Assembly (NCBI RefSeq): GCF_014641615.1
Contig: NZ_BMIB01000001.1
Coordinates: 1,612,769 to 1,676,768, forward strand
Source of the DNA: Filimonas zeae
GTDB taxonomy: Bacteria; Bacteroidota; Bacteroidia; Chitinophagales; Chitinophagaceae
DNA: 64,000 nucleotides
Direction: 5' to 3'
Shown here: in pieces, positions 51,291 to 61,142 of the stretch
Numbering within the stretch: the first letter of the stretch is position 1
Layout of the letters: each line of letters starts with the position of its first letter
Program-made: the position numbers and the translations under genes
Notes under the pieces: generated by a model
Told to the model about the DNA's origin: nothing
The model's input: only the letters and a program-made list of their open reading frames with translations
Databases searched by the model: none

Positions 51291-53687
51291 ATGTTCAGAA
51301 ATTATGTTCTCATTGCTTTCCGCCATTTTGCAAAGCATAAGCTGTTTTCTGCCATTAATATATTATGCCTTTCCATTGGCATAACCTTTTCCATCATTAT
51401 CGGCGCATACGTGCTGAATCAGCAGGGGGTAAACAGTAAGCTGCGCCATGCCGATCGTCAGTTTTACATTAAAACCGCCTGGAAGGAAAAAGATCTGGGT
51501 TCCGAAATAGTAACCATTTCACCGTGGGCTAAAGCTATAAAGGAAGCGTATCCACAACTGGTGGCTAACTACTTCCGGTATAATCCTGTTACCAATGTAG
51601 TATCCAATGGCGACAAACATTTTAAGGAGAATATTGCTATCTGCGATACCACATTGGTATCTATGTATGGTTTTCCGCTGCTGCATGGCGATAAAAACAA
51701 TGCTTTTACCAGTAACAACGCTGCGGTAATTACGGCAAAGTTTGCTGAAAAGTTATATGGTACAACCAATGCTATTGGTAAAAGGCTTAGCATTCAAACA
51801 ACGGTAGCTGGTGTTACCCAGGAATATATGGTATCTGCCGTATTGAAAGATATACCTTATAACACAGTTACGCATCTGATGAGTGAAACCTATAGTGTGT
51901 ATGTACCTACTACAGGTAACCGGTATTTTGCAATGGGGGATCCTTCTCAGGGCTGGGATGACCTGAACCTGATAAGTTTTATAGAATTACAGCCGGGTGT
52001 TCAGGTGAAGGCGGTGAATAAGGCATTGAACCAGCTTCTGAAAAAACATTCATCAGATTTTGTATGGAAAAATTTATGGGCTAACACCGTACCGGTTAAA
52101 GATTTTTATCTTACCGATAACAATGGTGCCGTTAAAAAAATGATTACCATTCTGTCTGCAATAGCCGTGTTTATATTGTTAATGGTTATCATCAATTATG
52201 TAAACATCAATATAGGCACATCTGTTTCCCGCTTAAAGGAAATTGGCTTGCGTAAAACATTTGGCAGTGCCAGAAAGCAGGTGGTAATGCAGTTTCTGCT
52301 GGAAGCACTGATACTTAGCGTTATTGCTGCGGTTTTATCCCTGTTACTTTATCAGCTACTGGCTCCTGTATTTTCAAAGGTGCTCAATACCACGCTTAAA
52401 CCGGTGTGGCAGTTAACTGTTACCAATATTATGCAGCTGGTGGGGCTTGTGGCAGCTATTGGTTTGCTGGCCGGTATTTATCCGGCATTTGTATTAAGCG
52501 GCACCAACCTTATCCGGGCGGTAAAAGGCAAAACGGAGCATGCAAAAGGCGGGCTGGGGCTAAAACGTGCATTGGTGGTGGTGCAGTTTTCGCTGGCCAT
52601 ACTGGTGTTTATTTGCGCGTTAAACCTGTCTAAACAAGTGTCTTACCTGTTTCATAAAGATCTGGGTTATAGTAAGGAGCAATTGCTGGTAGTATCTGCA
52701 TTTCCTAAACAGTGGGATAGTGCCGGATTACTAAAAATGCAGACTATTAAAAAAGACCTGCTGCAAATACCGGCTGTACAAAACATTTCGTTAGCCTTTG
52801 ATTTGCCTGAAACCACACCGTTTGGCAGAATAGTATTGTTTCCACCCGGAAGTGCCGGAACTAAAAAGCAACTGAATCTGCCCATTTCCAATGCAGATGA
52901 GGATTATGCAAAAGCCTTTGGTATAAAAATGAAAGCAGGTTCTTTCTTCGATGCCAGCGGAGGTGGTATGGTTCTGAATGAGGCCGCTGTTAAGCAACTG
53001 GGGCTAAACAATGAAAATGCAGTGGGTACACAAATTAAAACATTAGGTGGGCCGGCTACCATTAGCGGTGTAATTGGAGATTATCATTTTTCGTCCATGC
53101 AGGAAAAGATAGGGCCGGTGGGTTTTAGTCATGTAAAATATGGAATGTCATATCGGTTTCTTGTGGTAAAGCTGAACACAGACAATATTGCGCAAACCAT
53201 GGAGCATATAAAAGCACGCTGGCGTGCCATGTTACCCAATGCGCCTTTTGATTATTCTTTTATGGATGAGAAGTTTGCTGCCATTTATAAATCTGAACTA
53301 CAGCTAAAAACGGCGGCGGATGTGGCTACCGTACTCAATCTGATAATAGTGCTGCTGGGGGTACTGGGCGTAATGGTATTTACACTCAATAAACGGAAGA
53401 AGGAAATTGCCGTAAGGAAAGTATTGGGTGCAGATGTGATAAGCATCATCTCACTTTTTCTGAAAGAATATTCCTGGTTAATCGTTATTGCCAACCTGAT
53501 AGCCTGGCCGCTTGCTTACATGGCTACAGAACATTTTTTACAAACCTTTGCCTATCGTATTCAGCAAAACATTTTCCCCTACCTGTGGGTATTAATATCT
53601 GTAGCTGCTATGGCGTTTACATTAATAAGCGCTTATAGCGCTAAAGCGGCTATTGCTAATCCTGTAAAAAGTTTGAAAGCGGAATAA
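51291..53687 (+). CDS. Orphan FtsX/MacB-type ABC transporter permease (paralogue 3)
   Basis: 798 residues with the family start MFRNYVLIAFRHFAKHKLFS. Two FtsX cores (NIGTSVSRLKEIGLRKTFGS with KQVVMQFLLEALIL; TLNKRKKEIAVRKVLGADVI) flank periplasmic MacB_PCD domains (YIKTAWKEKDLGSEIVTISP...; LLVVSAFPKQWDSAGLLKMQ...). It ends AIANPVKSLKAE. It is the most diverged of the three copies at its N-terminus, but its organisation is the same. No ATPase or membrane fusion protein gene is near. A hairpin terminator follows directly. Confidence 0.9.
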   Translation: MFRNYVLIAFRHFAKHKLFSAINILCLSIGITFSIIIGAYVLNQQGVNSKLRHADRQFYIKTAWKEKDLGSEIVTISPWAKAIKEAYPQLVANYFRYNPVTNVVSNGDKHFKENIAICDTTLVSMYGFPLLHGDKNNAFTSNNAAVITAKFAEKLYGTTNAIGKRLSIQTTVAGVTQEYMVSAVLKDIPYNTVTHLMSETYSVYVPTTGNRYFAMGDPSQGWDDLNLISFIELQPGVQVKAVNKALNQLLKKHSSDFVWKNLWANTVPVKDFYLTDNNGAVKKMITILSAIAVFILLMVIINYVNINIGTSVSRLKEIGLRKTFGSARKQVVMQFLLEALILSVIAAVLSLLLYQLLAPVFSKVLNTTLKPVWQLTVTNIMQLVGLVAAIGLLAGIYPAFVLSGTNLIRAVKGKTEHAKGGLGLKRALVVVQFSLAILVFICALNLSKQVSYLFHKDLGYSKEQLLVVSAFPKQWDSAGLLKMQTIKKDLLQIPAVQNISLAFDLPETTPFGRIVLFPPGSAGTKKQLNLPISNADEDYAKAFGIKMKAGSFFDASGGGMVLNEAAVKQLGLNNENAVGTQIKTLGGPATISGVIGDYHFSSMQEKIGPVGFSHVKYGMSYRFLVVKLNTDNIAQTMEHIKARWRAMLPNAPFDYSFMDEKFAAIYKSELQLKTAADVATVLNLIIVLLGVLGVMVFTLNKRKKEIAVRKVLGADVISIISLFLKEYSWLIVIANLIAWPLAYMATEHFLQTFAYRIQQNIFPYLWVLISVAAMAFTLISAYSAKAAIANPVKSLKAE

Positions 53688-53733
53688 GAGGGCATTTCCT
53701 TGTTTTTATAACATAGAAAATACCCTCTCTTTT
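53687..53733 (+). terminator. Hairpin terminator after permease 3
   Basis: AGAGGGcATTT pairs with AAATaCCCTCT across a 23-nt loop, followed by CTTTTA; the stem begins at the stop codon. Weak but well placed between convergent genes. Confidence 0.6.
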
Positions 53734-53738
53734 ATCAA

Positions 53739-54791
53739 TTACATAAGCGGTAACTGCGCCAGCATTTCCTCTAACGCCTTTCCATGAATATTCCTGGCGA
53801 TGATAGTGCCGGAAGGGTCAAGTAAATAGGTTGTTGGAACGCCATAAATCTGGTAAAGTATTGCAGCGGCATTATCCTTTTGCAGATCGCAAAGCTGTAA
53901 CCATGGCAGCTGATCGTCGCTGACTGCTTTTAACCAGGCATCACGTTTTGTATCTACAGATACCCCCAGCATGGTGAAGTTTTTACCCTGGTATTTTGCG
54001 TACAATTTTACAAGCTCCTTATTAGCGGCGCGGCATGGCTTACACCAGGAAGCCCAGAAATCGAGTAATACATAACGCCCCCGCAGCGAAGACAAGCTGA
54101 AGGGCTTTCCGGTGCTATCCGGCTGAAGGAAGTCGGGTGCCGTCATTCCGGGCAATAATCTTCTTTTCTTTTGCAGGGAGGCATAAAGTTCCTGTCCTTT
54201 TTTACCGGCCTGCAGTTGTTTGTCCAGTCCATTAAAGAGTACCAGCAAAGAATCGAAAACCGGTAACGTATCCGCATCATTACTCATAAAACGAATGGCG
54301 GTAAGACTGATGAGTGAGGCTGGATGCTCTATAACAAATTTCCGGTTAACAGCTGCTGCCTCGTGCTTCAATGTCTGGTAAGGCGATTCGCCTGATTGTA
54401 TGGATGCCATCAGCCTATTATACTGCCGGAATTCTTCGTTAACCGTGGAGCCGGCTACAATAGCATTTTTTATAGAGTCGCGGCTATTAATGAGCAGTGT
54501 ACCTGCATCAATATAAAACATCAGCTCATCGTATGGCCATTGTATAGGTTTACCATTTCTGGAAAGAAGGAGGGAAGCCGGTACCGGGTCATCTGTTTTT
54601 CCGGTGAACTGGAATACACCCCGTTTCAGCGTAACAGAATCTATATGAGGTGTTTTATTGATGGAGTAGCGCAGATACAATTTCGCGGGAGCTTCCAGCG
54701 AGCCTATCTTTCCTTTTAACGTAAAAGTGTGGGGCTGCGCGATACCTGTGATGCACAGTAATAACAGGCAGCCGCTTATCAGAAATCGCAT
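53739..54791 (-). CDS. TlpA-like thioredoxin with N-terminal DUF4369 domain
   Basis: 350 residues with a signal peptide (MRFLISGCLLLLCITGIAQ). The N-terminal part (about 22-120: FTLKGKIGSLEAPAKLYLRY, HIDSVTLKRGVFQFTGKTD) matches DUF4369, a periplasmic beta domain. The C-terminal part (about 215-345) is a TlpA/ResA-type thioredoxin: APDFLQPDSTGKPFSLSSLR, VLLDFWASWCKPCRAANKEL (active site WCKPC), and VPTTYLLDPSG (cis-Pro). It reduces or shuffles disulphides in the periplasm. It lies 22 bp downstream of susD-like on the same strand, a frequent arrangement in peptide/nutrient uptake loci. Confidence 0.9.
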   Translation of the reverse strand: MRFLISGCLLLLCITGIAQPHTFTLKGKIGSLEAPAKLYLRYSINKTPHIDSVTLKRGVFQFTGKTDDPVPASLLLSRNGKPIQWPYDELMFYIDAGTLLINSRDSIKNAIVAGSTVNEEFRQYNRLMASIQSGESPYQTLKHEAAAVNRKFVIEHPASLISLTAIRFMSNDADTLPVFDSLLVLFNGLDKQLQAGKKGQELYASLQKKRRLLPGMTAPDFLQPDSTGKPFSLSSLRGRYVLLDFWASWCKPCRAANKELVKLYAKYQGKNFTMLGVSVDTKRDAWLKAVSDDQLPWLQLCDLQKDNAAAILYQIYGVPTTYLLDPSGTIIARNIHGKALEEMLAQLPLM

Positions 54792-54813
54792 AACTTTCTT
54801 TTAATGATGTTTA

Positions 54814-56244
54814 TTAATAGCCTTTGTTCTGGCCCAGCCTGGGGTTAATGGTCACTTCTGTAAGTGGCAGGGGAAGAATGGTGTCATTTAAATTCCATTG
54901 TCCGCCTTTCAGGGCAGTGATGCCTGTGGTGCCTGCCATCAGCGCATTCAATGCGCCGGTACGTTTCAAATCAAACCAGCGGTGCCCCCATTCGGTAAAT
55001 AACTCTACCTGTCGCTCATGCTGAATGGCTTTTAACAAAGAAGCCTTATCCATTGCGCCGTTGTAGTTACCCAAACCTGCCCGGTTGCGGATTTTATCCA
55101 GATCATCCACTGCAGTAGCAATACCCTGTTGCGCCAATGCTTCAGCGCGAATCAGGTATTGCTCGGCAAGCCGGAATACCATAAAGTATTCCGTTACAGC
55201 TGAACTTCTTTCACTGTTCTTGTATTTGGATGCAAAGCGATAGGTAGTGCCACCTGCGGTGAGGCTGCCTACCCAGCCTGTTTTGCGTGCGTCACCCGCT
55301 TCAAAGGCATTAAACAGCCAATCGGTCATACTATTGTGATTAGAAATGCCGGGGGCCATTTTAAGCGTATAATAAAAACCATCCATGGTATTGGTAAAAA
55401 CAGGGCTGGCACTGGCCAGCTGCCAGATGGCTTCCTGGCTGTTTTTCAAAAACACCGAATTTAATGGTGGCAGGCCATAACCTGTATTGTTAATCAGTGC
55501 GGTCGCCTGCAACCCGGCGTTTTTCCAATCGTTCAGATAAAGATATACACGCGCCAGCAGGGCAGTAGCTGCTGCTTTATTGGGCCTTATCTTTTCGCTT
55601 GTTGGCAGGTTGGCAGCACTCAGGTATTCATTAGTAAGTAGCTGCTGCGCAGCAAGCAGATCATCTATAATAAATTTATACACTTCTTGTGAAGAGCTGC
55701 GCGGGAGTTTGTTGTTGATGGTATAATCAGTGCCCGTAACAATAGGTATGGTACCGTATAAATTCACCGCATAAAAATTAATGAATGCCCGCATAAATCT
55801 GGCCTCTCCTTTTAACTGCTGCTGCACGGCGGGTTTTAACGAAGCAGACTTTTCAACACCTTCCAGCGTGGAATTGGCTATATAAATAAACTTGAAGAAG
55901 TGTTCCCAGAAATAAGTGCCCGGATTAGAGGAAAGATCATTCTTATAAAACTGAGTAGCCGCTACACCAATAAAATGATTGTGTAACTCATCGGCAGCGG
56001 TAGCCATATACTTTCCAATGCTCCAGGTGCCGTCTGATATATTGGCGGGCGAATGCATGGTATTATATAGCCCCGTCATTACAGCGGTAGCGGTTTTATT
56101 ATCGGAGAACACGGCCGATCCTACCAGGCTGCTGGTAGGTGCCGGCACTTCCACTGCCTGCTTACAGGCTGCAAAACCTATATAGGATAACAGTAGCGTG
56201 GCTATTACTGATTTCTTGTTCCGGGTATATGTAAATGCGAACAT
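54814..56244 (-). CDS. SusD/RagB-family nutrient-binding lipoprotein
   Basis: 476 residues. The signal peptide ends in a lipobox (LLLSYIGFAAC, Cys anchor), so it is an outer membrane surface lipoprotein. The SusD fold is seen in TAVMTGLYNTMHSP (N-terminal helices), LKGEARFMRAFINFYAVNLY, TSEKIRPNKAAATALLARVY (a TPR-like segment), and the C-terminal YFMVFRLAEQYLIRAEALAQ, then HERQVELFTEWGHRWFDLKR. It binds the nutrient and passes it to the SusC partner encoded 11 bp upstream. The substrate (glycan, peptide or siderophore) cannot be read from this gene. Confidence 0.93.
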   Translation of the reverse strand: MFAFTYTRNKKSVIATLLLSYIGFAACKQAVEVPAPTSSLVGSAVFSDNKTATAVMTGLYNTMHSPANISDGTWSIGKYMATAADELHNHFIGVAATQFYKNDLSSNPGTYFWEHFFKFIYIANSTLEGVEKSASLKPAVQQQLKGEARFMRAFINFYAVNLYGTIPIVTGTDYTINNKLPRSSSQEVYKFIIDDLLAAQQLLTNEYLSAANLPTSEKIRPNKAAATALLARVYLYLNDWKNAGLQATALINNTGYGLPPLNSVFLKNSQEAIWQLASASPVFTNTMDGFYYTLKMAPGISNHNSMTDWLFNAFEAGDARKTGWVGSLTAGGTTYRFASKYKNSERSSAVTEYFMVFRLAEQYLIRAEALAQQGIATAVDDLDKIRNRAGLGNYNGAMDKASLLKAIQHERQVELFTEWGHRWFDLKRTGALNALMAGTTGITALKGGQWNLNDTILPLPLTEVTINPRLGQNKGY

Positions 56245-56255
56245 GGTAATCTGTT

Positions 56256-59200
56256 TTAAAAAGTGAATTGAGCCCCCAGCGTAAATACTTTTAAGGGTGG
56301 CAGTACCAGGTAATTTCTGTTTTCAGGATCGTAGCCTCGGTAACGGGTAATAGTCAGCAGATTCTGCCCCTGAAAGTATATTCTTGCCTGTTGCAGACGC
56401 GCGCGGGTTATCCAGCTTGCGGGTAAACTATACGATAAGGAAACATTCTTCAACCTTATATAAGAAGCATCACCATATTGCAGATCGCTGTTTACCGCGT
56501 TGTTGGAAGATTCAATGGTACTATAGTCCTGGTTGTAGCGCTGAAATCTGGCTACATCGCCCTCTTTCTGCCAGCGATTTAACACGTCTACGGGTTGGTT
56601 GGCACTGAAAGTACCTGGCAACCCCTCCACATGTTCGTAATAATAATTCATACCCTTTTGCTTCACAAACTGAAACAGAAAGTCGAGTTTGAAATTGGCG
56701 TAACTGATATTGTTCTGCAGGCCGCCATAAAACCTGGGGCCAAAGTCCAGCAGGCTGATATTATCTACCAATGGTATCGGACTTATGGTAGGCTTACCAT
56801 CGGCACCCATAAACTGAAAAAGTCCGGTTTGTGGGTCAACACCGGCATAGCGGTATGCTTTGTACGCCGTAAGGGGCTGGCCAATAGTCAGCTGTTCACT
56901 ATAGCTGGATGCTTCAAAGTTGGGAAACGACACCAGCTTGTTACGGGGGAAGGTGATATTGAAAGAAGAGCTCCACCGGAAGGCGGCGTTGTTGATATTT
57001 ACCGTATTAAGGGTAAATTCCAGCCCCTTGTTTTCTACTACTGCGGGCAGGTTTTCTGCAATGGAACCAAAGCCTGTTACCACTGATAATGGCGACTGCA
57101 CCAATTGATTGCCGGAGCGGTTTCTGTACCAGCTGGCCGAAAAGCTAATCCGGTCTTTCAGAAAACCCAGTTCCAATGCAGCTTCCAGCTTTTTATTCTG
57201 TTCCCAGGCCAGCATGGGGTTGAAGAAGTTAACCGGATATAAGCCTTGTGACCCACCATAGGTGTTTACAGTAGAGTTATAACGATCCAGATAACTGTAA
57301 TCTGCTACCTGGTCGTTACCGGAAGTACCATAACTGGCACGCAGTTTACCAAAACTTACAAAAGGCAATTGCTCCTGCACCCAGTTTTCAGCCGAAAATA
57401 CCCAGGCGGCACCAGCTGCATAAAAGTTAGCAAACTGTTTGCCCGGGCCAAAGCGGCTGCTTCCATCGCGGCGGGCGGTTAAGTTAAATATGTATTTGTC
57501 TGCATAGGCATAGTTAAGGCGGCCATATCCTGCATTGTATTTATAAAAGATATCTGTTAGCCTGTCCACTGTAATGAGAGAGGCAGCCTGCATATTTTCC
57601 AGTAATAAGTCGGAGCTGAAGCCCCTGGCGCCTATACGCTTACCCTGGTTATGGCTTTGCTGAAAGCTTAGTCCGGCCAGGGCAGATAGTTTTCCTTTAC
57701 CAATATTTATTTTATAGTCAACCTGCGGCTCTGCTATCCATGATCTGGTATCGGAATTGTTGAAACTGGCTGACCCGGAGGTTTCCCCTTTCAGCGGATC
57801 AATGGTAGAGAAGGGAATAAGCCTGCGCTGGTCTATGTTTATATTGGTGTAACCTAAACTGGTTTTAAAATCGAGCCCTTTGGTAATATGGTAACTGATC
57901 ATCAGGTTACTCAGCAGGTTAGTGGTATGCCCTTTAAAAGGCTGTAACAGAAAAGCATAGGGGTTGCCTTTTAACCAGGTGCCATCTGCCCAGTTCAACA
58001 GGCCGTCTTCAGTAAAAGCCTGTGGCGCGTTGGGCGCCAGGTACGACATTATTGATACCGGGTCTGTAACAGGCAGCGTGGTATTTTCGTTTACGTACGA
58101 AGCAGAGAAATTGAACTTCAGCCGCTGATCTCTGGATCCGCCACCTAAATTCACATGCATAGATGCTTTCTGCATGGCGTTCTCGCCAGGGTACACTGCT
58201 GTTTCCCGGTGATAGCCACCACCTATCTTATACTGCATTTGTTCACTACCACCCGAAACAGAAGCCTGGGCATTGGTATACTTAGCGGTGTTGCCAATCA
58301 GTTGATCCTGCCAGTTGGTATAGCGGTTCGGATTCCAGGTACTGCCACCCAGCACATCTACATCAATAGCCGGATCAGGTGTTGCTCCGTCATTCTTAAA
58401 CGCTTCCTTACGCATCTCCAGGTATTGTTCTGTATTCAGGTATTCTACCTGGTTGGTTACTTTGGCTATGCCCTGGTAAAAATTAACATCCACCTTCGCC
58501 TGCCCGGCCTTTCCCTTTCTGGTAGTAATCAGCACCACACCATTGGCGCCCCTGCTACCATAAATAGCTGTTGCATCCGCATCTTTCAATACTTCAATGC
58601 TGCTGATATCATTGGGGTTAATCAGATTGAGTGGGTTGCCACCTGCGGGGTTCAGGTTATTACTGTTCTGTAGTTCCGGCGCAATGGAAAAGGGCACCCC
58701 GTCAATTACATAAAGCGGGTCGTTTCCATTTGCAATGCTGTTGATACCACGAATCTGCACCTGAAAAGCACTTCCGGGTGCGCCTGACTGCTGCGCAATG
58801 AACATGCCTGGCACGCGACCGCTTAATGCTGCCAGCGGATTGGATACAGGTTGCCGTGCTATTTCTTCCCCTGATACCCTGGACACGTTGCCGGTGCTGG
58901 TTTTTTTTGTATCTGTATAATAGCCTTTATTTACAATCACTTCCGCCAACTGCGAGGTGGCAGGCGATAAAGCGATAGAAAAACCACCTGTACCTGCAGT
59001 AAGCGTTTGCCCTTTTTGTAAACCTATAGCTGCTGTTTCGCCGCCAGCCTCTGCGTTGGAAGATACCACCACAGCAGTAGTAGCAGACAATAGTTTCAAC
59101 TCAATGGTACCATAACCTACAAAGCTGATGATTAAGAGTTGCCCGGCCTCAGCAGCCAGTGTAAAAGAACCATCGGCACCGGAAGAAACCGAAGCTTTGG

Positions 59201-59744
59201 TGGAACGGTTTAACACAGAAGCCCCCGCCAGCCCATTACCAGATGCATCGTGTACAATACCCTGAATAGGAGCGGGTGCATAGGAATAGCTGCTAACAGA
59301 TTCAGGTAACCGTTCACCGGCATTATAGGAGGAAACGTTTACTGTTTTACTCTCAATGGAATAATGCAACGGCTGATCTCTGAAAATCATTTTCAGAAAC
59401 TCGTTAACAGGCATATCAACTGCTGCCACATTCACCCGCTTTGCGCTTTTTAACGCATCGGTAGGGTAGAGAAAGAAATAGCCGGTTTGTTTTCTCACCT
59501 CTTTAAAAACCTGTTCAATAGACAGTGCCTTACCCGACAGGGTAACGGTTTGTGAATACCCGGCAGCACTTACCTGCAAACACGCCAGCAGCATCAGAAT
59601 AGCAGTTAATTTCATTACCATCAGCAGTTTTTTCCTGATTATACCATGAGGCCATACGCTGTTTGCGGTACATGATAGCACAGGTGGTTGAATAGAATGG
59701 TTACCCCCACGGGCAGGCCATCCGCCAAAAGCAGTTTTTGTCAT
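56256..59744 (-). CDS. SusC/RagA-family TonB-dependent outer membrane transporter with STN domain
   Basis: 1162 residues. The long N-terminus (MTKTAFGGWPARGGNHSIQP...) before the helix VMKLTAILMLLACLQVSAAG is typical of Chitinophagaceae FecA-type SusC proteins, so the start at 59744 is kept. The order is an STN/secretin domain (about 65-125, QTVTLSGKALSIEQVFKEVR), a CarboxypepD_reg beta-sandwich (about 150-230, IQGIVHDASGNGLAGASVL), the TonB plug (SGRVPGMFIAQQSG, VQIRGINSIANGNDPLYVID, SIEVLKDADATAIYGSRGANGV), and a large beta-barrel ending VFTLGAQFTF. The STN domain signals through the FecR-type anti-sigma encoded next door, so uptake and transcription are coupled. Confidence 0.95.
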   Translation of the reverse strand: MTKTAFGGWPARGGNHSIQPPVLSCTANSVWPHGIIRKKLLMVMKLTAILMLLACLQVSAAGYSQTVTLSGKALSIEQVFKEVRKQTGYFFLYPTDALKSAKRVNVAAVDMPVNEFLKMIFRDQPLHYSIESKTVNVSSYNAGERLPESVSSYSYAPAPIQGIVHDASGNGLAGASVLNRSTKASVSSGADGSFTLAAEAGQLLIISFVGYGTIELKLLSATTAVVVSSNAEAGGETAAIGLQKGQTLTAGTGGFSIALSPATSQLAEVIVNKGYYTDTKKTSTGNVSRVSGEEIARQPVSNPLAALSGRVPGMFIAQQSGAPGSAFQVQIRGINSIANGNDPLYVIDGVPFSIAPELQNSNNLNPAGGNPLNLINPNDISSIEVLKDADATAIYGSRGANGVVLITTRKGKAGQAKVDVNFYQGIAKVTNQVEYLNTEQYLEMRKEAFKNDGATPDPAIDVDVLGGSTWNPNRYTNWQDQLIGNTAKYTNAQASVSGGSEQMQYKIGGGYHRETAVYPGENAMQKASMHVNLGGGSRDQRLKFNFSASYVNENTTLPVTDPVSIMSYLAPNAPQAFTEDGLLNWADGTWLKGNPYAFLLQPFKGHTTNLLSNLMISYHITKGLDFKTSLGYTNINIDQRRLIPFSTIDPLKGETSGSASFNNSDTRSWIAEPQVDYKINIGKGKLSALAGLSFQQSHNQGKRIGARGFSSDLLLENMQAASLITVDRLTDIFYKYNAGYGRLNYAYADKYIFNLTARRDGSSRFGPGKQFANFYAAGAAWVFSAENWVQEQLPFVSFGKLRASYGTSGNDQVADYSYLDRYNSTVNTYGGSQGLYPVNFFNPMLAWEQNKKLEAALELGFLKDRISFSASWYRNRSGNQLVQSPLSVVTGFGSIAENLPAVVENKGLEFTLNTVNINNAAFRWSSSFNITFPRNKLVSFPNFEASSYSEQLTIGQPLTAYKAYRYAGVDPQTGLFQFMGADGKPTISPIPLVDNISLLDFGPRFYGGLQNNISYANFKLDFLFQFVKQKGMNYYYEHVEGLPGTFSANQPVDVLNRWQKEGDVARFQRYNQDYSTIESSNNAVNSDLQYGDASYIRLKNVSLSYSLPASWITRARLQQARIYFQGQNLLTITRYRGYDPENRNYLVLPPLKVFTLGAQFTF

Positions 59745-59875
59745 ACTTTCGCTTTGTGTTTTGGTTAATTAATAAGCAGTCTTGTGGGACTATTTTTATG
59801 TATTACCCGAACATTCGCCGGGAAGTGGTGCAAACACTTTCCGGTTTTTATTGGGGCATACTGGTAAGGGGGCAT

Positions 59876-61060
59876 TTAGTTTTTTGTTATAGTAAGAACT
59901 CTGTTGTTTAAAGTGGTGGTAAAACCATATTGTTTTAAAAAACGTTGAATACCAGATAAACTCACGCCTCTATCCATTTCCCCGGTTAGTGACAGGTTGC
60001 CGGTATTGCCTTCAAATATTACCTGTACATCATACCATCTTTCTATCTGCAGGGCCACCTGGCGCAGGTTCAGGTTATCAAAGCTGAAGTAGCCATTTTT
60101 CCAGGCCAGTACACGGTTTACATCAATGGCAGATGCTACTGCAATGGGTTCCTTTACCGCAGCACGCACTGCAGCCTGCTGGCCGGGTGTAAGTATTACA
60201 GCAGCAGGCGCGGTTGCAGACAATACTTTAATACTTCCGTTTATCAGGGTGGTTCTTATATAGCCGTCATCTGCGTAGGAATTAATATTAAAATCTGTTC
60301 CCAGCACCTGTACCGTTGTTTTTCCATCAATATCTACTATAAAAGGGCTGGCCCTATGTTGTGCCACTTCCATATACACTTCACCCGCCACTATTACCTT
60401 ACGTTCCTTACCTGTAAATACTGCCGGATAGGTAATAGAACTACCGGCATTCAGCCACACCCTGCTTCCATCAGGTAAAACAAGGGTAAACTGATGCCCT
60501 GCGGGGGTAGTGAGCGAGTTGAAAGTGGGAAGGGGGGAGTTGGTAATTGCAGATGGGTTATAGGTGAGCTGGTTGTTTTGAAGCTGAATAGCAGCGCCGT
60601 TTTCCAGGGCTACCTGCCCATTGCCCATGCTGTCCAGCACTATTTTGCGGCCATCAGACAGTGTAAGAATGGCGCCGGATGTGCCGGGTGCAATATCATT
60701 GCCGGCAGATGGTTGCTGTGTGGGGCTGCTTTTTTCATGCGTAAGCAGCAGCCATGTGCCGGCAACAGCCAGTAATAATATGGCAGCAGCGGCCACCCAT
60801 CTCAGGCGGCGCAGCAAGGTCACAGGCTTCTTAGAAAAAATCTGACCTGATAAACGTTCCCAGCCCGCCTGCCGGCTGGCATCATAACTATCCCATTGGC
60901 GAATAGATTGCTGCAGAAAAGCGGGATCTTCCAGTAAATGCAGTGCATTGCGGTTATTACCGGAGGCCTCTAACCATTGCTGCAACTGCTGTTCCTGGCT
61001 GGCCGTTAAAGCAATGCCATTCAGGTGCAAAAGAAGGATATCTGTTATTGTTTCATTCAT
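59876..61060 (-). CDS. FecR-family anti-sigma factor
   Basis: 394 residues. The cytoplasmic N-terminal domain has the FecR helices (ETITDILLLHLNGIALTASQ...). One transmembrane helix lies at about residues 88-106 (VAAAAILLLAVAGTWLLL). The periplasmic domain carries the FecR core (TLSDGRKIVLDSMGNGQVAL, SLTTPAGHQFTLVLPDGSRV, WLNAGSSITYPAVFTGKERK) and the DUF4974 C-terminal domain (YFSFDNLNLRQVALQIERWY). It holds the ECF sigma inactive until the SusC STN domain signals. It lies between the sigma and SusC genes, the standard order. Confidence 0.93.
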   Translation of the reverse strand: MNETITDILLLHLNGIALTASQEQQLQQWLEASGNNRNALHLLEDPAFLQQSIRQWDSYDASRQAGWERLSGQIFSKKPVTLLRRLRWVAAAAILLLAVAGTWLLLTHEKSSPTQQPSAGNDIAPGTSGAILTLSDGRKIVLDSMGNGQVALENGAAIQLQNNQLTYNPSAITNSPLPTFNSLTTPAGHQFTLVLPDGSRVWLNAGSSITYPAVFTGKERKVIVAGEVYMEVAQHRASPFIVDIDGKTTVQVLGTDFNINSYADDGYIRTTLINGSIKVLSATAPAAVILTPGQQAAVRAAVKEPIAVASAIDVNRVLAWKNGYFSFDNLNLRQVALQIERWYDVQVIFEGNTGNLSLTGEMDRGVSLSGIQRFLKQYGFTTTLNNRVLTITKN

Positions 61061-61142
61061 GTGATAATTCCTTTACAGGGGAGCCTGCATGAATGAAAAG
61101 ACATGAGAAAGCAGTTTGTGACAAAAAAGCCAGACTTTTTTT